Assembly: GCF_000832305.1 (NCBI RefSeq)
Contig: NZ_CP010536.1
Location: 4,154,001-4,218,000, forward strand
DNA length: 64,000 nt
Direction of reading: 5' to 3'
DNA from: Cupriavidus basilensis
GTDB taxonomy: Bacteria; Pseudomonadota; Gammaproteobacteria; Burkholderiales; Burkholderiaceae
Position numbers and translations under genes: made by a program. Positions 28,828 to 41,384 of the stretch are shown piece by piece (position 1 is the first letter of the stretch; every line of letters starts with the position of its first letter). The notes beneath the pieces were generated by a model. It saw only the letters and a list, made by a program, of their open reading frames with translations. It was not told the origin of the DNA and searched no databases.

Positions 28828-29409
28828 TTAGACCTTCTCGACCTGGCCGAACTCGAGCTCGACCGGGGTGGCACGCCCGAAGATGGTGACCGAGACGCGC
28901 AAGCGCGATTTCTCGTAGTTCACTTCCTCGACGTTACCGTTGAAGTCGGTGAAAGGACCGTCCTTGACGCGAACCATTTCGCCCACTTCGAAGAGCGTCT
29001 TGGGACGCGGCTTCTCGACCCCTTCCTGCATCTGGGTCATGATCTTGTCGACTTCCTTCTGGGAAATCGGGCTCGGGCGATTGCGCGCACCGCCGACGAA
29101 GCCAGTGACCTTGCTGGTGTTCTTCACCAGGTGCCAGGTCTCGTCGGTCATTTCCATCTCGACCAGCACATACCCCGGGAAGAAGCGACGCTCGGTGACA
29201 GACTTCTGCCCACCCTTGATTTCAACGACTTCTTCGGACGGGACCAGGATGCGGCCAAACTTGTCCTGCATTTCGGCGCGCTCAATGCGCTCCTGCAGCG
29301 CGCGCTGCACACTCTTTTCCATGCCGGAATAGGCGTGCACCACATACCAGCGCTTCTTCGACGAAGGCGATTCAGCTGCGGGGACTTCCTGTTGTGCGTT
29401 ATCCGTCAT
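28828..29409 (-). CDS. nusG: Transcription termination/antitermination protein NusG
   Basis: NusG binds RNA polymerase and links it to Rho, S10 and the ribosome. The 193-residue protein has the NGN domain starting [19 protein letters not shown] (residues about 20-38), [10 protein letters not shown], and a C-terminal KOW domain ([18 protein letters not shown]). It lies 10 bp after secE. A hairpin with 8-bp arms (CTGGCCGC/GCGGCCAG) follows in the spacer to rplK (about 28760-28793). Confidence 0.98.
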   Translation of the reverse strand: MTDNAQQEVPAAESPSSKKRWYVVHAYSGMEKSVQRALQERIERAEMQDKFGRILVPSEEVVEIKGGQKSVTERRFFPGYVLVEMEMTDETWHLVKNTSKVTGFVGGARNRPSPISQKEVDKIMTQMQEGVEKPRPKTLFEVGEMVRVKDGPFTDFNGNVEEVNYEKSRLRVSVTIFGRATPVELEFGQVEKV

Positions 29410-29419
29410 GTTCTATCCT

Positions 29420-29800
29420 TCATTTCCAGCCCAGCACGAGCGAAAAGATGACCCACTCGATGAGCTTGTCCGCAGACCACAGGAACACGGCCATGATCAC
29501 GACAAAGACAAACACCAGGCCCGTCATCTGCCCGGCTTCCTTGCGGGTGGGCCAAACGACCTTGCGGACTTCACGATACGATTCCTTGGAGAAACCGATG
29601 AAGTCCTTGCCTGGCGCCGATACCAGCGCGACCACCACGCCCAGCGCGATGCCGCCGAACAGCGCAGCGCCACGCACGTAGGACGGTTGCTGTGCCAGGG
29701 CATAGAAACCGATGACGCCGGCAACCACCAGTAGCACCGCGGCGCCAAGCAACCACTTACCACTGGCGGCGTTGACGGTTTCGACGTTGGGATTGGCCAT
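29420..29800 (-). CDS. secE: Preprotein translocase subunit SecE
   Basis: SecE clamps SecY in the inner-membrane translocon. I take the ATG at 29800 (MANPNVETVNAASGKWLLGA, 126 residues). A TTG three codons upstream is also open. There are three hydrophobic segments (around residues 17-34, 42-58 and 95-115), the three-helix form known from E. coli, with the conserved VVWPTRKEA before the last helix. The nusG neighbour confirms the call. Confidence 0.96.
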   Translation of the reverse strand: MANPNVETVNAASGKWLLGAAVLLVVAGVIGFYALAQQPSYVRGAALFGGIALGVVVALVSAPGKDFIGFSKESYREVRKVVWPTRKEAGQMTGLVFVFVVIMAVFLWSADKLIEWVIFSLVLGWK

Positions 29801-29819
29801 GTTTCGCAAACGAGACTAA

Positions 29820-29852
29820 GCCGCGTCACGATACTCTCTATCGCGACGCGGC
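29820..29852 (-). other. Strong hairpin between tRNA-Trp and secE
   Basis: Fourteen bases at 29820-29833 pair with 29839-29852 around a 5-base loop; the only non-Watson-Crick pair is a G-U in the minus-strand RNA. No U-run follows, so full termination is unlikely. A role in separating the tRNA from the secE mRNA is plausible. Confidence 0.6.
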
Positions 29853-29861
29853 TGATTGAAT

Positions 29862-29937
29862 TGGCAGGGGCAGAGGGAATCGAACCCCCAACCTTCGGTT
29901 TTGGAGACCGACGCTCTGCCAGTTGAGCTATACCCCT
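29862..29937 (-). tRNA. tRNA-Trp(CCA)
   Basis: The 76-nt gene folds as a standard tRNA with acceptor AGGGGTA, anticodon CCA in loop CTCCAAA, T-loop GTTCGATTC, and an encoded 3' CCA. It lies between tuf and secE, the same order as in many proteobacteria. Confidence 0.97.
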
Positions 29938-29980
29938 AAAACAACTGTGGGGTCGGCGATTAGGCCAACCCCTCTGGCAA

Positions 29981-30008
29981 CGAATACGGCCGGTTGGTGC
30001 CGTATTCG
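29981..30008 (-). other. Hairpin between tuf and tRNA-Trp
   Basis: CGAATACGGC (29981-29990) and GCCGTATTCG (29999-30008) form a perfect 10-bp stem with an 8-base loop, 13 bp after the tuf stop. There is no U-run, so it is probably a processing or mRNA-stabilising stem. Confidence 0.55.
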
Positions 30009-30021
30009 CTGTTCGACTTTA

Positions 30022-31212
30022 TCAGTCGAGGATCTTTGCCACGACGCCGGCGCCGACGGTACGACCGCCTTCACGGATAGCGAAACGCAGGCCTTCTTCC
30101 ATGGCGATCGGGGCAATCAGCTTGACCGTGATCGACACGTTGTCACCCGGCATAACCATTTCCTTGTCCTTCGGCAGCTCGATCGAGCCAGTCACGTCGG
30201 TCGTACGGAAGTAGAACTGCGGGCGGTAGTTGTTGAAGAACGGGGTGTGGCGGCCGCCTTCATCCTTCGACAAGATGTAGACCTCGCCGGTGAAATGCGT
30301 GTGCGGCTTGATCGAACCCGGCTTGCACAGCACTTGGCCGCGCTCGACGTCTTCGCGCTTCGTGCCGCGCAGCAGCAGACCCACGTTGTCGCCTGCTTGA
30401 CCTTGGTCCAGCAGCTTGCGGAACATTTCCACGCCGGTGCAGATGGTCTTGACCGTCGGCTTGATACCAACGATTTCGATTTCTTCACCAACCTTGATGA
30501 TGCCGCGCTCGATACGACCGGTCACAACCGTGCCACGGCCCGAGATCGAGAACACGTCTTCCACCGGCATCAGGAAGGTACCGTCGATGGCACGTTCCGG
30601 CGTCGGGATGTAGCTGTCCAGCTGCTCGGCCAGGGCCAGAATGGCTTGCTCGCCCAGTTCGCCCTTGTCGCCTTCCAGTGCCAGCTTGGCCGAACCCTTG
30701 ATGATCGGGGTGTCGTCGCCGGGGAATTCGTACTTGGACAAGAGCTCGCGCACTTCCATTTCGACCAGCTCGAGCAGCTCGGCGTCGTCGACCATGTCGC
30801 ACTTGTTCAGGAACACGATGATGTAAGGCACGCCAACCTGGCGGGCCAGCAGGATGTGTTCGCGGGTCTGGGGCATCGGGCCGTCAGCGGCCGAGCACAC
30901 CAGGATCGCGCCGTCCATCTGTGCGGCGCCCGTGATCATGTTCTTCACATAGTCAGCGTGGCCCGGGCAGTCAACGTGTGCGTAGTGGCGGTTAGCCGTT
31001 TCGTACTCGACGTGTGCGGTGTTGATGGTAATACCGCGTGCCTTTTCTTCCGGCGCTGCGTCGATTTCGTCGTACTTCTTGGCCGAACCGCCAAACTTGG
31101 CTGCCAGCACCGTAGCAATTGCTGCCGTCAGGGTGGTCTTACCATGGTCAACGTGACCGATCGTACCAACGTTCACGTGCGGTTTAGTCCGCGAGAACTT
31201 TTCCTTTGCCAT
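30022..31212 (-). CDS. tuf: Elongation factor Tu, copy next to the tRNA genes
   Basis: The 396-residue product is identical to the copy at 10101-11291, and the coding DNA appears identical as well. The identity ends at the gene borders, the sign of ongoing gene conversion. The stop codon here is TGA. CAGGAG precedes the ATG. It is co-oriented with tRNA-Tyr, -Gly and -Thr upstream and tRNA-Trp downstream, matching the tufB context of other proteobacteria. Confidence 0.99.
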   Translation of the reverse strand: MAKEKFSRTKPHVNVGTIGHVDHGKTTLTAAIATVLAAKFGGSAKKYDEIDAAPEEKARGITINTAHVEYETANRHYAHVDCPGHADYVKNMITGAAQMDGAILVCSAADGPMPQTREHILLARQVGVPYIIVFLNKCDMVDDAELLELVEMEVRELLSKYEFPGDDTPIIKGSAKLALEGDKGELGEQAILALAEQLDSYIPTPERAIDGTFLMPVEDVFSISGRGTVVTGRIERGIIKVGEEIEIVGIKPTVKTICTGVEMFRKLLDQGQAGDNVGLLLRGTKREDVERGQVLCKPGSIKPHTHFTGEVYILSKDEGGRHTPFFNNYRPQFYFRTTDVTGSIELPKDKEMVMPGDNVSITVKLIAPIAMEEGLRFAIREGGRTVGAGVVAKILD

Positions 31213-31255
31213 TTCGCGACTCCTGTGTCGGTAGCGATATTGCTAGTGCGGTATT

Positions 31256-31330
<75 letters not shown>

Positions 31331-31376
31331 GAAACTTGAATGCTGCTTTTTTAGAACTGCAAGAACCCGGGCAATT

Positions 31377-31450
31377 TGGAGCGGGTGAAGGGAATCGAAC
31401 CCTCGTCGTAAGCTTGGAAGGCTTCTGCTCTACCATTGAGCTACACCCGC
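31377..31450 (-). tRNA. tRNA-Gly(TCC)
   Basis: The 74-nt gene has acceptor GCGGGTG, anticodon TCC within CTTCCAA, and an encoded CCA. It lies between tRNA-Tyr and tRNA-Thr. Confidence 0.96.
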
Positions 31451-31513
31451 CGGGTTACCACGCTTTCTGCTTCACCCACACCTACCGGGCACTCACTACT
31501 GCTTTGCAATTCT

Positions 31514-31599
31514 TGGTGGAGAGGGTTGGATTCGAACCAACGTAGGCGTAAGCCAACAGATTTACAGTCTGCCCCCTTTAGCCACTCGGGCACCTCTCC
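31514..31599 (-). tRNA. tRNA-Tyr(GTA)
   Basis: The 86-nt gene is a class II tRNA with a long variable arm. It has acceptor GGAGAGG, anticodon GTA in loop CTGTAAA and an encoded CCA. It is the first gene of the tRNA-tuf transcript. Confidence 0.96.
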
Positions 31600-31613
31600 G
31601 CAGTGAACTTCTG

Positions 31614-31642
31614 ATTATGGTGTAACTTTCCTTGGCTGTCAA
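31614..31642 (-). promoter_or_regulatory. Predicted sigma-70 promoter of the tRNA-Tyr/Gly/Thr-tuf unit
   Basis: On the minus strand a perfect TTGACA (31637-31642) is followed after 17 bp by CATAAT (31614-31619). Transcription would start about 8-10 bases before tRNA-Tyr. Confidence 0.8.
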
Positions 31643-31876
31643 GCACTTTCCGTACTATGCAAAGCAGGGAAGGACAGGCCTTGGATCGTTGACCTGGCAC
31701 CAGCTAGGCTGCCCGATCGCACCATCATCGTCGGCATTCAATAAAGAACACCTTCACCCTATAGGGGCTCGCCGGAGGCTCTAGAACGACTTCTGGCGGC
31801 CTCTCGGGCATCGCTTTGGCGTCGGACGCTGGCCCGGCCGGCGCTGACGAGCCTGGCGGCTGCCAGAACCTGGCTG

Positions 31877-31914
31877 CACTTTCGATCGCACTTTTCGCAG
31901 CCACTTTCGATCGC
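31877..31914. repeat. Two 13-bp direct repeats
   Basis: CACTTTCGATCGC occurs at 31877-31889 and 31902-31914, spaced 25 bp apart, in the gap between the 5S rRNA terminator and tRNA-Tyr. The rest of 31643-31922 shows no gene that I can support. Confidence 0.6.
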
Positions 31915-31916
31915 GC

Positions 31917-31954
31917 AAAAGCAAAACCCCCCAGTACTTTCGTACTGGGGGGTT
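31917..31954 (-). terminator. Intrinsic terminator of the rRNA operon
   Basis: AACCCCCCAGTAC (31925-31937) pairs perfectly with GTACTGGGGGGTT (31942-31954) around a 4-base loop, 13 bp in all. On the minus strand the stem is followed by TTGCTTTTG. It lies about 11 bp after the end of 5S rRNA. Confidence 0.85.
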
Positions 31955-31965
31955 TCAAGGGAGAG

Positions 31966-32079
31966 CCTGGCGATTACCTACTTTCACACGGGTATCCGCA
32001 CTATCATCGGCGTGGAGTCGTTTCACGGTCCTGTTCGGGATGGGAAGGGGTGGTTCCAACTCGCTATGGTCACCAGGCA
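31966..32079 (-). rRNA. rrf: 5S ribosomal RNA
   Basis: The minus-strand sequence begins TGCCTGGTGACCATAGCGAG, has the conserved CCCATCCCGAACAG, and ends in a segment complementary to the start (GCCAGGC). The ends are approximate to a few bases. Confidence 0.95.
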
Positions 32080-32209
32080 TAAACGGTGGCCGCGCTGAGG
32101 GTTGCTCAACGCAGCGAATAGGGATGTAGTAAGGGGTTGTGCGTATCGGCCAAGCTGCTGCGCAGCGGCACGCGACACTCACACCAGGTAGAAACACACT
32201 GGTTATAGG

Positions 32210-35085
<2,876 letters not shown>

Positions 35086-35274
35086 CTATAACGAGTGTGT
35101 CTCAAACTTGCGTTCAAGCCGTGCTCGCTACAGGATGAGTTCTCGCATTTGTGCCGTATTCCAAGTCATCTTTCGATCACTTAAATACATTTCGGTTGAT
35201 ACAATCACAACCCGGTATCGTGTTTTACTACAGCGTCTCATCAACGCTCACGACACCTTTACTACATCCCATAT

Positions 35275-35286
35275 TGTTAAAGAACA
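35275..35286 (-). promoter_or_regulatory. boxA antitermination site before 23S
   Basis: On the minus strand TGTTCTTTAACA closely matches the rRNA boxA (NusB-S10 binding) and lies in the 300-bp tRNA-Ala to 23S spacer, the usual place for a second boxA. No gene is seen in the rest of that spacer. Confidence 0.75.
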
Positions 35287-35387
35287 GCCGTGCGAAACTT
35301 CGTCTCGCAACGTCTTGGCCAAGGCCAAAGGCAAACGCTCAATCCTAAGCGCTTGCCTTTGACGACCAATCCAAGGTACCAGGTAAT

Positions 35388-35463
35388 TGGTGGAGGATGA
35401 CGGGATCGAACCGACGACCCCCTGCTTGCAAAGCAGGTGCTCTCCCAGCTGAGCTAATCCCCC
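35388..35463 (-). tRNA. tRNA-Ala(TGC)
   Basis: The 76-nt gene has acceptor GGGGGAT, anticodon TGC within TTTGCAA and an encoded CCA. It lies in the 16S-23S spacer. Confidence 0.97.
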
Positions 35464-35511
35464 AAATACTACTGACGCCGGAAGCTCAACATCGAACCAC
35501 CGTCTATAACT

Positions 35512-35588
35512 TGGTGGGTCTGGTAGGACTTGAACCTACGACCCCCGCCTTATCAAGACGGTGCTCTAACCACCTGAGCTACAGACCC
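35512..35588 (-). tRNA. tRNA-Ile(GAT)
   Basis: The 77-nt gene has acceptor GGGTCTG, anticodon GAT within TTGATAA and an encoded CCA. It is the first tRNA after 16S. Confidence 0.97.
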
Positions 35589-35649
35589 TTGGCTGTAACA
35601 GCAAACAAACCGATAAGTGTGAACGCTCGACTTAAGATGCACGCTCTTG

Positions 35650-37181
<1,532 letters not shown>

Positions 37182-37366
37182 AATACCTGTGTGGTTCCGA
37201 AGAACCTCGCTCTTTCGAGCGGTCGCTCACTCTCAGAAAACTGACTGGTTACATCCGAAGACATAACCAACATGTTTTACTGTGCGAGCACTTTATAACT
37301 TGTAAGCTAAAAGACCGAAGTCTTCCGCATCCGCTATCAAGCGCCCACACTTATCGGTTGTTTGTT

Positions 37367-37377
37367 TGTTAAAGAAC
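37367..37377 (-). promoter_or_regulatory. boxA antitermination site in the rRNA leader
   Basis: On the minus strand GTTCTTTAACA lies about 185 nt upstream of 16S and 60 nt after promoter P2. It matches boxA and the copy at 35275-35286. Confidence 0.75.
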
Positions 37378-37434
37378 TGGCCGCGGTTCGCTTTGCTTAC
37401 CGCGTCGCTGCGTTTGCTGCAGCAGAGAAACGAG

Positions 37435-37463
37435 ATTATGAAGCGTGATCATCGTTTCGTCAA
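37435..37463 (-). promoter_or_regulatory. rRNA operon promoter P2
   Basis: On the minus strand TTGACG (37458-37463) and CATAAT (37435-37440) are 17 bp apart. The leader to 16S would be about 250 nt. Confidence 0.8.
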
Positions 37464-37574
37464 CAGGTTTTTTACTTCGGTTCGCTGCGCTGTTTGCGCC
37501 GCCAACCATCCCGCCAACCCCGCAACCCTTGTCCCGTCTGCTTTGCAGCGGCGTTTCGTGTTGCGAGGGGGCGA

Positions 37575-37603
37575 ATCATAGGGGACCCCCTCGGCCTTGG
37601 CAA
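37575..37603 (-). promoter_or_regulatory. rRNA operon promoter P1
   Basis: On the minus strand TTGCCA (37598-37603) and TATGAT (37575-37580) are 17 bp apart, 140 bp upstream of P2. A GC-rich stretch follows the -10, a pattern common at growth-rate-regulated rRNA promoters. Tandem promoters are typical for rrn operons. Confidence 0.7.
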
Positions 37604-37800
37604 GCGTTTTCTGAAATGATTCTGGTGTCGACAGAAAAGTGCCGCAAAAGACTTATGTAGACCGGTTGGCACCACCGAACCACGGCGCTAGCCGGCAGCC
37701 ACCTGGCTGCGGCAAACTATGGCCGCAGCGCAGGCCCGGGGGGGCGCACGACGAAATCCGCTACACCCGCGGGTCACTCTATATAGAAGGAGGAACTTGC

Positions 37801-38196
37801 ATGACCATTCGCATCGTGAAGCTCGGCTCGCCCCGACAGCCCGACGAGGGAATCCGCATCGGCACCGTACGCAGGCCGCCCCGGGGCGTGCCGAAAGCCG
37901 AGTTCGCCAAGCGGGACTACTACGATGTGTGGTTTCCGAACCTGTCACCCTCCGCCGAACTGGTTGCGCAGGCCCTGGACATACAGGCCGGGGGGGATGA
38001 AAAGGCATGGCGGGCATTCGAGCGGCACTTTCGTGCGGAAATGGCGCGCCCGGAAGCCAGCAGGACATTGGATCTACTGGCCGCGATGTCACAGCAAACG
38101 AATTTCTCGATTGGCTGTTATTGCGAACACGAGGAGCGATGCCACCGCTCTATATTGCGCGCCCTGCTGGCGGCGCGCGGGGCCGCGCTATCTTAG
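37801..38196 (+). CDS. DUF488 family protein
   Basis: The 131-residue protein begins MTIRIVKLGSPRQPDEG and carries the DUF488 features RRPPRGVPKAEFAKRDYYDVWFP and, near the C-terminus, CYCEHEERCHRSILRALL with paired Cys/His residues. No biochemical role is established for this family. The ATG at 37801 is supported by a strong AAGGAGG; the frame upstream is open but unsupported. It is transcribed away from the rRNA operon. Confidence 0.85.
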   Translation: MTIRIVKLGSPRQPDEGIRIGTVRRPPRGVPKAEFAKRDYYDVWFPNLSPSAELVAQALDIQAGGDEKAWRAFERHFRAEMARPEASRTLDLLAAMSQQTNFSIGCYCEHEERCHRSILRALLAARGAALS

Positions 38197-38205
38197 GCGG
38201 TGCAC

Positions 38206-38376
38206 TCAAACCGCCTTCTGGTCGCGCACGCACTGGCGGTGGAACAAGGGGCGCAGGCTGGGCCAGCGGATAGGCAGGAGCGGGGTGCAATGGCGCACAG
38301 CGTCGCGCTCGGCATAGTGGGCCAGCAGTTGCTGGCCAACCGACTGCCGGAAATAGGCGGGCGTCGGGTAGTCCAT
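38206..38376 (-). CDS. Small hypothetical protein, 56 residues
   Basis: A 57-codon frame encodes a protein starting MDYPTPAYFRQSVGQQLLAH and ending RPLFHRQCVRDQKAV. Its third codon positions are overwhelmingly G or C, as in real genes of this genome. AGGGA precedes the ATG at a suitable distance. I do not recognise the family. It has no signal peptide or membrane segment. It converges with the DUF488 gene (9 bp between stops). The following 38377-38598 holds nothing I can identify. Confidence 0.55.
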   Translation of the reverse strand: MDYPTPAYFRQSVGQQLLAHYAERDAVRHCTPLLPIRWPSLRPLFHRQCVRDQKAV

Positions 38377-38598
38377 GGTCAATCCCTATTGTGGTTCATC
38401 AGGATCGACAGTATACCGAATTTTGGTGCACTGCGTCATGCCGAGGCTTGAAAACGCCCCATTCCGGGGCATGACATTGCTGCCGGAATGCCCAGAAATA
38501 CCGATGAAATCAACGAAAAGCAGCGCCATGGCAGCGGCGGGTGCTGACTTGTCCTGATGCGGGATCGCTTTCGTATATCGAATACTGTCTACTAGCGT

Positions 38599-39315
38599 TC
38601 AGGAACCTGTGCCGGCGGCCTCGGCCACATCTTCGGCTGCCTTGGCGGCGCTATAGACGTGCCGGGTCGCCAACAGCGCCGCAAGATCCGCATCGCCGGC
38701 GATGACGGCCTGCAGAATCTGCGCATGCTCTTCCCAGTTCTGCCGGGCACGCGTCACGTTGGCCGGCGCGAACAGCAGGCCCGTGCGCTCCCTGAGCGTA
38801 CGCACCATATCCTGCAGCACGCTATTGGCCGCAATATTGCCCAGCACCTCATGGAAGCGGGTGTTCAATTCGATGAAGCGCTCCGAGCGTCCGCTCGCGG
38901 CGGCCTCGGTGCCCTGGCGCAGCACTTCGCCGAGCTCGGCGATCAAGGCGGGATCACGGCGCTGGGCAGCCAGCTTGGCGTTAAGCCCCTCCAGGGTGGC
39001 CCGCACTTCGACCATTTCCTTGGCAATGTTCGGCGACAGCGTCGCCACCGAGGCGCCCCGCCGGGGCTCGATGCGCACCAGGCCTTCGGCGGCAAGCGCG
39101 CGCAGCGCTTCCCGCACGGGGATGCGCGACACGCCCAGTTCAGTGGATAGCTTGTTCTCGACCAGGCGCTCGCCCTGGTTGTACTGCCCACCAAGGATGC
39201 GCTCACGCAACGTATCGGTCACCAGGGCAAACAATGGGGAGTGTTGGGCGCCAAGACTGGCGCCAGCGGAATCCGAACCAGGAAGTGCGTGTTCGGTACC
39301 ATGGGCGTCGGACAT
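38599..39315 (-). CDS. GntR-family (FadR/FCD subfamily) transcriptional regulator
   Basis: The 238-residue protein has an N-terminal winged helix (residues about 28-90, LRERILGGQYNQGERL ... ELGVSRIPVREALRALAAEGLV) and a C-terminal all-helical FCD ligand domain. I chose the ATG at 39315 (MSDAHGTEHALPG); the open frame continues upstream for 84 codons, but that part resembles intergenic sequence. It is divergent from the SpmA/SpmB-like gene. A GTATAC-centred palindrome in between could be its operator. The ligand is unknown; organic acids are usual for this subfamily. Confidence 0.88.
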   Translation of the reverse strand: MSDAHGTEHALPGSDSAGASLGAQHSPLFALVTDTLRERILGGQYNQGERLVENKLSTELGVSRIPVREALRALAAEGLVRIEPRRGASVATLSPNIAKEMVEVRATLEGLNAKLAAQRRDPALIAELGEVLRQGTEAAASGRSERFIELNTRFHEVLGNIAANSVLQDMVRTLRERTGLLFAPANVTRARQNWEEHAQILQAVIAGDADLAALLATRHVYSAAKAAEDVAEAAGTGS

Positions 39316-39456
39316 AGATTCTGGCTTGGGTCGGCGAGACACTGTCCTCGGGTGTGGCGCGCGTGCGTGCCATCGCGGACGAATGTCAAAGGGACAAGGG
39401 ACCGCGGCGCTGGCCCGGAAGACTGAGGGGCAATGCGATCGCGGTGGCATTGTCCG

Positions 39457-39470
39457 CATTGTATACCGGC
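39457..39470. promoter_or_regulatory. Candidate GntR/FCD operator
   Basis: ATTGTATACCGG (core GTATAC, 39461-39466) resembles the TTGTATACAA-type sites bound by several FCD regulators and includes TACAAT on the minus strand. It lies about 145 bp upstream of the regulator start. The rest of 39316-39622 holds no gene. Confidence 0.4.
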
Positions 39471-39622
39471 GCGGTACGGTTTTTACGCAACACACATTGC
39501 CAGCGCCAAGGCTGACGCCAGGGCGCGCCGGCCCTGGCACAACGCGCCGCCCATGTGCCGTGGGCACTGGCCCGGCAGGCTATGATGCGTAGCCTCTCCC
39601 AAACCCCGCCTGCGATTCGCCG

Positions 39623-40870
39623 ATGGCTCTTAACCTGGTCTGGCTCTCCTTCTTCCTGCTCGCCTTCGTCGTCGCCTGCGTTCGTGTGGCGACAGGCGAT
39701 ACCGCGGTGTTTCCGGCGATGCTCGCGAGCCTGTTCGACAACGCACGCACCGCGTTCGAGATTTCGCTTGGCCTGGCGGGCGTCATGAGCTTATGGCTGG
39801 GCATCATGCGCATTGGCGAGCGCGCCGGCGTAGTCGACGTCTTTGCGCGGGCGGTCAATCCGCTTTTGCGCCACTTCTTCCCCGGCGTTCCGCAGGGCCA
39901 CCCGGCCCAGGGCGCGATGATGATGAATGTATCGGCCAATATGCTGGGGCTCGACAATGCGGCGACGCCGCTCGGCCTCAATGCCATGCGGGAGTTGCAG
40001 TCACTCAATCCGCGCGCTGACACAGCCAGCAACGCGCAGATCATGTTCATCGTGCTGAACACGGCTGGCTTGACGCTGATCCCGACTTCGGTGATCGCCA
40101 TGCGGCAAGCGATCGCCGTCAAGCAAGGCCTGGTCGGGTTCAATGCCGCGGATATCTTCCTTCCTACCCTGCTCGCCACCTGCGTGTCCTGCGTTGCAGG
40201 CTTGCTGGCAGTGGCTTGGGCGCAGCGGCTCAACGTGCTCAAGCCGGCCGTGCTGGCCGCCTTCGGGCTGCTGGCGGCGGCTGTCGGCGGAGTCTTCCTC
40301 TGGCTGCGGCACGCGCCCCCGGAGCAGGTGAGCACCGCCACCGCGCTGGCTGGCAGCGGCTTCATCCTGACGTTGATTGTGGTCTTCCTGATTTGCGGCG
40401 CCGTACGCGGCATTAACGTCTACGAGGCCTTCATCGACGGCGCCAAGGAAGGCTTTGGCGTCGCGGTGCAGATCATTCCCTATCTGGTTGCGATCCTGGT
40501 GGCGATCGGGCTGTTTCGGGTGACCGGCTGCATGGATGTCCTGATGCGGGGCCTGAGCGCCGCTTTTGCCTGGCTGGGCCTCGATACCGCCTTCGTCCCC
40601 GCGCTGCCGGTCGGGTTGATGAAAATCCTGTCTGGCGCTGGCGCCCGCGGGCTGATGATCGACGTCATGAGCACCTACGGCGTCGACTCCTTCCAGGGCA
40701 AGCTCGCCGCGATCATCCAGGGATCGACCGAGACCACCTTCTATGTGCTCGCCGTGTACTTCGGCAGCGTCAACATCCGCAACACGCGGCATGCGCTTGC
40801 CTGCGCCTTGTTCGCCGATCTTGTGGGATTGTGCGCCGCAGTCGGCATCGCCTACCTGTTCTTCCGCTGA
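39623..40870 (+). CDS. Nucleoside recognition domain protein, fused SpmA/SpmB
   Basis: The 415-residue integral membrane protein is a fusion of the two Gate (nucleoside recognition) halves known as spore maturation proteins A and B. It has multiple hydrophobic helices, the SpmA-type GAMMMNVSANMLGLDNAATP (residues about 96-115) and the SpmB-type GAGARGLMIDVM and GSTETTFYVLAVYFGSV. The organism should not sporulate, and the substrate is unknown; a transport role is likely. No strong ribosome-binding site is visible. It may be controlled by the divergent GntR regulator. Confidence 0.87.
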   Translation: MALNLVWLSFFLLAFVVACVRVATGDTAVFPAMLASLFDNARTAFEISLGLAGVMSLWLGIMRIGERAGVVDVFARAVNPLLRHFFPGVPQGHPAQGAMMMNVSANMLGLDNAATPLGLNAMRELQSLNPRADTASNAQIMFIVLNTAGLTLIPTSVIAMRQAIAVKQGLVGFNAADIFLPTLLATCVSCVAGLLAVAWAQRLNVLKPAVLAAFGLLAAAVGGVFLWLRHAPPEQVSTATALAGSGFILTLIVVFLICGAVRGINVYEAFIDGAKEGFGVAVQIIPYLVAILVAIGLFRVTGCMDVLMRGLSAAFAWLGLDTAFVPALPVGLMKILSGAGARGLMIDVMSTYGVDSFQGKLAAIIQGSTETTFYVLAVYFGSVNIRNTRHALACALFADLVGLCAAVGIAYLFFR

Positions 40871-41056
40871 AACGGGCACGCCGTACCGCGATAAAAGCCG
40901 GCGAATCGTCAACAAACGCTCGATGAAAACAGGGCAAAAAGAGAGGAAAAACCAGTTTTCAATGTATTGCGCTGCAATTTTGTTGCTCGCATGCAACATG
41001 TTTGTGAAGCCAGACACGCTTGGCCTGCATGTCGCTTGGTGCGACGCAACAAATCA

Positions 41057-41130
41057 TATATAGTGGAGTCTGTCTCCTCCACCACCTCGGTGGATTCCAG
41101 CCCGCGCACGAAACTGCGCGGGTTTTTTTT
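41057..41130 (+). ncRNA. Candidate small RNA with Rho-independent terminator
   Basis: An AT-rich TATATA (41057-41062) could be a -10 element, although no good -35 is visible. It is followed by three consecutive hairpins: GTGGAG/CTCCAC (41063-41068 with 41077-41082, loop TCTGTCTC), CCACC/GGTGG (41082-41086 with 41089-41093), and a terminator CCCGCGCA/TGCGCGGG (41101-41108 with 41115-41122) followed by eight Ts. The pyrimidine loop could pair with Shine-Dalgarno sequences. Alternatively, only the terminator is real and ends the SpmA/SpmB transcript 230 bp upstream. The gap 40871-41056 shows a TGTTGC/GCAACA inverted repeat (40981-40998) and nothing else. Confidence 0.45.
41101..41130 (+). terminator. 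Intrinsic terminator
   Basis: CCCGCGCA (41101-41108) and TGCGCGGG (41115-41122) form an 8-bp stem followed by eight Ts. It ends either a small RNA or the SpmA/SpmB-like gene transcript. Confidence 0.85.
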
Positions 41131-41384
41131 GTCCGCGTTTTGCCAGTCCGCGTGGTTTGCCCTTGCTGTGGCGGCTCACAGCAAAGCCTGCAGTCGATTC
41201 TGCCCAGCGCACCAAAGAAGCCCAGGCGCTGCACCATGAGAAGGCCAAACCGCACCGCTCCGGTGTAAAACCCCGGATTTCGCGCGAAATGTTGCGATGC
41301 AGCATTCGATCCCGTAGAGTCAGCCTGTCCCTTGCGCCTGGCAGGGCGGATCTCCGCCTCGCAGCGCCCACCCTCCTTGCTGAC

